Shown here: piece after piece, positions 60,552 through 64,000 of the stretch
How positions within the stretch are numbered: the first letter of the stretch is position 1
Layout of the letters: each line of letters begins with the position of its first letter
From: Zarea fungicola
Lineage: Eukaryota; Ascomycota; Sordariomycetes; Hypocreales; Cordycipitaceae
Length of the DNA stretch: 64,000 nt
NCBI GenBank assembly: GCA_900169235.1
Contig: FWCC01000238.1
Coordinates: 310,001 to 374,000 of the forward strand
Reading direction: 5' to 3'
Made by a program: the position numbers and the translations under genes
The notes under the pieces: generated by a model
Seen by the model: the letters and a program-made list of their open reading frames with translations, nothing else
Database searches by the model: none
Told to the model about the DNA's origin: nothing

Positions 60552-61271
60552 TTACTCTTGTGGCTGAATCTCCAGAATATTGCCATCCGGATCCTGCACA
60601 TAGATGAACCGTCGATTAATCTCGTCCAGCGCCTTTTCAATCACAACCCGCTCTTCTGCGCCAATTTGCGCGTACACACCTGGGGAAAATCCCTGCGCAA
60701 TAGCCAGCGGGCCAAACCGCGGCGTATCCTCCCCGACTCGCTTCAGCACTTTGACCGCATCAACTCCCATGGCGTCCAACCGACTCTGTGCCGCCTCGAC
60801 ATCTGGCACCACAACCCCAATGTGGCCCACACCATTCGTCTGCTCGCTCGGCGACACAATGTCCCGCCGGGGCACGTCGAGATGAATCATTTCCACGAGC
60901 CCCTGGGCATTGTTCTTGTCCCGGTTGAGCTCGGCTGTGGATTGGTAGCCTGTTCCGTTGCGCCCACCGTGGGCGTGGCCGAGGTAGGCAATGGACAAGT
61001 GTGGCGTGGCGTGCACGGTGAAGATGTGCCGCATGCCGAGGAGGGTGGTGTAGAAGGTGATGCTGGCTGTGAGGTTGTGCACATTGAGGGAGAAGTGGTT
61101 GAGAAAGTAGCCGCGGGTAGTGGGATCAGAGGGCTTGTCAGGACCGAATTCGATGGGCGGGAAGCCACCAGTACTGCCATCGGTGCTTGTATTGGTTCGG
61201 GGGATATGAGTGACACAGCCAAGAACGGTAGAGAGGTTGGCGAGCGTGACAATTAGGCCGGTGAGCTTCAT
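60552..61271 (-). CDS. Secreted VOC-superfamily (glyoxalase/lactoylglutathione lyase-like) protein
   Basis: A single exon of 239 residues from the ATG at 61271. MKLTGLIVTLANLSTVLG looks like a signal peptide, followed by a Thr/Ser/Gly linker. The two halves of a glyoxalase I fold follow. Candidate metal ligands are His59 (NHFSLNV), Glu127 (GLVEMIH), His150 (GVGHIGVVV) and Glu234 (DPDGNILEIQP). The strand-helix pattern (FYTTLLGMRHIFTV, IAYLGHA, RFIYVQDPDGN) is that of glyoxalase I, whose product is S-lactoylglutathione. The usual enzyme is cytosolic; an exported form is unusual and may act in the secretory pathway, vacuole or outside, possibly on another substrate. Sequons (NLT, NGT) fit export. 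The next upstream ATG-less frame extension adds nothing recognisable. Confidence 0.85.
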   Translation of the reverse strand: MKLTGLIVTLANLSTVLGCVTHIPRTNTSTDGSTGGFPPIEFGPDKPSDPTTRGYFLNHFSLNVHNLTASITFYTTLLGMRHIFTVHATPHLSIAYLGHAHGGRNGTGYQSTAELNRDKNNAQGLVEMIHLDVPRRDIVSPSEQTNGVGHIGVVVPDVEAAQSRLDAMGVDAVKVLKRVGEDTPRFGPLAIAQGFSPGVYAQIGAEERVVIEKALDEINRRFIYVQDPDGNILEIQPQE

Positions 61272-63044
61272 CTTGGGAGATGTAGTGTGGGAATAGTTGT
61301 GCAAGTGATTGATCTGACGGGGGCTGGCTGTTGTTTTTCTAACTGTGTCGTAGGATATCTATTTCTGGGTTACGAGAGCTGATGAATTATCACTTTTTCT
61401 AGAAACGGAGCAGAATAGGCTGTAATATATATATTCAACTTCCATAGGCCCTGCGGACATTGCAAAATAGCGAGCGGACTTGGGCTCGCGAGGCTGCCGG
61501 CAGCAGTTCATTTCAGTCATACACTTGCGCGGCGATCCAACTAGAAGCGGAACTAAGCCGAAAAGAAACCAAGACCAACACACGTCTCAGACAATATTAG
61601 GTACCCAAAAATAATCGCCCTTTAGGTAGTCAAATTGAGAACCTGCCAGGGCAAGGTCACATCTCTTACACGGTGTAAAGCCAGTTTTGCTCAGCCTTAT
61701 TCGCGGCCGCGTGGCGTTGAGCAGGGAGGTTGAGAGTGATTACATGCTTCGGCCGAGGCCCGAGCAGGCGGGTGGGCGAAGAGCGAAAGCGAGAGGTCGA
61801 AAGAACAAACAAGGCTGCGAAGGTTTGAGTGCAGATCTGTGCCATTTGGGACATTTGTTCGATGCAAGCGAGAGATAAGAGGCGCAACGTCAGCGCCAAG
61901 CCAGCGGTAAGCCTGTTACGGTAGCTTCCGAAACCCTTTTCGGGTTATGCATTCATGGCCAATAAATAGTAGCTAGCTGAGAATTGGAGTCGTTGAACCG
62001 TCTCCATTGTAGAAACTAGCAATGTTAGAAGCCAAAGTTTTCTCGTTTACGATTTTCCAAGGCTAGGCAACGTCAAAAGGAAGCAGCCACATGCAGAAAT
62101 CATTAGATGTCCTGTTGCAGATCTAAAGTATAATGGTGGCAAGGAGGTTGAAACGGGGACATGGAAAGGAAACACTCGTCATGAATACCTTTTACCTACA
62201 CATGCGAGAACGCCTCCTGCTCGACTCCCCGTGCTTCGCCCATGAACAAGTTCAGCCTCGCCGAACCGAGAGCAAGAAAAACTGGAAAATAAATCTCTTA
62301 TCTGGCCTTAGTTAGGCATCTATATTTCTATCATTTGTCCCAGCTGTCATTATTTCTGATGCATTCCACTGTGCTCGGTAACTCCCTCTAGTGTTTGTTG
62401 ATGGTGAGAAATGGATCCTAGGCAAGGCCTCCGTTTCTTTGTTTGCACTCTTAATAATTATAACTCCTAGTTACTTAGATGACACAGTCACTCAAGGCAC
62501 ATGCGTGTGCACAATGACGTCTTAGCCCTTCGGCGACACCGAAGCCTTTTTGATGCACTCAAAGCCTGTGTTTGCTTCCGCGCGCGTCTGACTTCCCGTC
62601 AATTGCGACATGTACTCGCCATTCAATAGTTCCTCGAGGCAAAACAAGCAAAACATAAGATATGTGCAACGTATATTCATCGACAAAAGTACCTTTCCCA
62701 CTACCAGCAGATACATAGATATATAGAGAAGAAGAAGAAGAGGAAAAAAAGTAATCTTCAACAGCCACCCAAGAATGCGTCACGAGCCCTTCATTCTCTT
62801 ATCATCATTTCGTCTTCCCGCAATCACCGACTGCTCTGTCAACTCTCCTTGAAGTCCGTAAAAACGCCCGCTGCAATAATTCCTGCCCAACGCTAGGAGA
62901 AAAAACTTGAACAAAGAAACTGAGAAGATGAAAAAATTTAAGAATTTAAGACAGAGGAAGAAAGAGAAGCTTGAAAACGCAGAGTACATGATGCGCTCAA
63001 GTGATATGTCATGTTCAAGCTTAGCTGCGTCGAGAGGAGCGTCT
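61272..63044. other. Spacer between the VOC gene and the Rim15-like gene
   Basis: 1.8 kb with no supported gene. It holds the VOC promoter on its left and the 3' region of the minus-strand gene on its right. Small hairpin words lie at 61928-61946. A short minus-strand frame ending at 62522 (FECIKKASVSPKG) is protein-like but isolated. Confidence 0.5.
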
Positions 63045-64000
63045 CTACTTTCCAATCGGGCGCGGCGTCGGCTCGTCCTCGCCGTGGAGAGTATTTGCCG
63101 CTGAACTTAGAGGACGCGGTGTAGCATCCACCTCTCCGCCTTTTAGCTCACTGCCAGGCTCCATCTTGGCTGGCGGAGTAGTGGCAGTGCATTGCTCAAC
63201 TGGTTCTTGCGCATGTAAGATGGGCGGATCCTCGTGTGATGGTGTAGTTGCTACCTGGGTAACCGTCTCTGGCGTGCTCTCGGATCCAAGTGTGACACTG
63301 TCGTGGCTGTTGGCGCGCATCATTTCAATGCCTAGCTTAGAGCTAGGGAGCGGAGTCTTGTTTGACAACGCCTTGCTGCCTCGTCGTGCGTGATGCCTGT
63401 CTTTGGTATAGCCAACATCGTCGTCTTCATCGTCGGCCGAATCGGTGCTATCCGAGCTTCGACGATCAGAAGATTCGCGTTTTGATTTGAACTTATCTAG
63501 GGAACGGATTGCTTGTTCCATCTGGCCTGGTGCTGACGCTTGTGTCAAGAGATGCGGTACAACTTTTGGTGCTCCGTCTGTTTCAGCACTAAGAATATCG
63601 GATTCGGAAATTCCCAAACCAGCTTCATCCCAGTCACCCGTAGCCTTGCGGCTAATGACGACGGGTATCTCATCAGTCATAATTGATTCCGAGTCACCAA
63701 AGACGCTCGACGTCATAGAATCTTCTCGACTGGACATCATTGCCGATCCTTGCCTTCCCGCAAATGCCGAGATACTCGAGGTTGGGCTATCATCGGACCG
63801 CAAGTTGAGCTTGCGGAGGTTGATGGGCACTGGAGAGGGTGCAACCGAGCCGGAGCTCGAGCGTTGCGGGGACTCGGGCCGCCATTGGCAGAGGCCACGG
63901 AGTACTTCCGTCAGTTTCGAAGAGCTTATAGGCTTCTCGATCAGCGAGTCAAAGTAGTGCGGTGCCTGGAGCTCCTTCAAATATGCCGTAATGGCGATGA
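63045..64000 (-). CDS. C-terminus of a receiver-domain protein, probably Rim15/Cek1-type kinase, cut by window edge
   Basis: The frame is open from the right edge to the TAG at 63045-63047, 318 codons, and the start lies outside. The first residues, IAITAYLKELQ, followed by FDSLIEKPISSSKL, match the end of a response-regulator receiver domain: the conserved Thr/Ser after strand 4 and the Lys-Pro after strand 5. The words TAYLKEL, FDSLIEKP and LCQWRP resemble fungal Rim15/Cek1 AGC-type kinases, which carry a divergent C-terminal receiver. A tail of about 275 residues, rich in Ser, Asp, Pro and Thr, with many Ser-Pro/Thr-Pro sites, follows. If it is Rim15, it is a cytosolic/nuclear kinase acting below TORC1 and PKA in quiescence. 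The kinase domain is not in view, so a hybrid histidine kinase or other receiver protein is not excluded. Confidence 0.62.
   Translation of the reverse strand, partial: IAITAYLKELQAPHYFDSLIEKPISSSKLTEVLRGLCQWRPESPQRSSSGSVAPSPVPINLRKLNLRSDDSPTSSISAFAGRQGSAMMSSREDSMTSSVFGDSESIMTDEIPVVISRKATGDWDEAGLGISESDILSAETDGAPKVVPHLLTQASAPGQMEQAIRSLDKFKSKRESSDRRSSDSTDSADDEDDDVGYTKDRHHARRGSKALSNKTPLPSSKLGIEMMRANSHDSVTLGSESTPETVTQVATTPSHEDPPILHAQEPVEQCTATTPPAKMEPGSELKGGEVDATPRPLSSAANTLHGEDEPTPRPIGK

Noticed and set aside
61928..61946. Two overlapping small hairpins (CCGAAA/TTTCGG and AACCC/GGGTT)
   Set aside because: Mutually exclusive short stems of five to six bases are expected by chance in 64 kb.
62522..62783. 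Possible terminal exon ending FECIKKASVSPKG
   Set aside because: Protein-like but no upstream exon with matching phase and splice sites could be joined.

Overview
The window is nuclear DNA of a filamentous ascomycete. Evidence: genes with short introns (mostly 50-100 bp) carrying GT...CTAAC/CTGAC...AG signals, wide spacers (about one gene per 4 kb), pyrimidine-rich leaders, and protein families of Pezizomycotina (DUF3824, the fungal rhodopsin-type seven-helix family, NPR3, a large C2H2 protein). The overall look suggests Sordariomycetes, probably Hypocreales, but this rests on protein resemblance and was not tested by any search.

Layout, left to right: a DUF3824 protein cut by the left edge (minus); a small GPI-anchored wall protein (plus); an alpha/beta hydrolase (minus); a seven-helix rhodopsin-family membrane protein (plus); a bHLH transcription factor (minus); the Golgi traffic protein SFT2 (plus); a La-domain RNA-binding protein (plus); a secreted serine beta-lactamase-like hydrolase (minus); a secreted Ser/Thr-rich protein with two PAN/Apple-like repeats (minus); NPR3 (minus); ethanolamine kinase (plus); a 1576-residue C2H2 zinc-finger protein (plus); an MFS phosphate-type permease (minus); a secreted VOC/glyoxalase-fold protein (minus); and, cut by the right edge, the C-terminus of a receiver-domain protein resembling the Rim15/Cek1 kinases (minus). 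Fifteen genes are supported; 13 are complete.

No biosynthetic cluster, complete transposon, tRNA or CRISPR array was seen. Several genes touch nutrient or growth signalling (NPR3, the La-domain protein, the Rim15-like tail, the phosphate-type permease), but they are far apart and on both strands, so co-location may be chance.

The most interesting signals are outside the proteins: a leader of about 1.45 kb without a single ATG before the La-domain gene; an ATG-TAA start-stop element five bases before the NPR3 start; two small uORFs before the C2H2 gene, the second ending in an ATGA overlap with the main start; a GC-AG intron in NPR3; an 8-mer (ACGGAGTA) strongly enriched in spacers; a foldable inverted repeat beside an assembly ambiguity near 60.3 kb; and a 9.1-kb spacer with no convincing gene.
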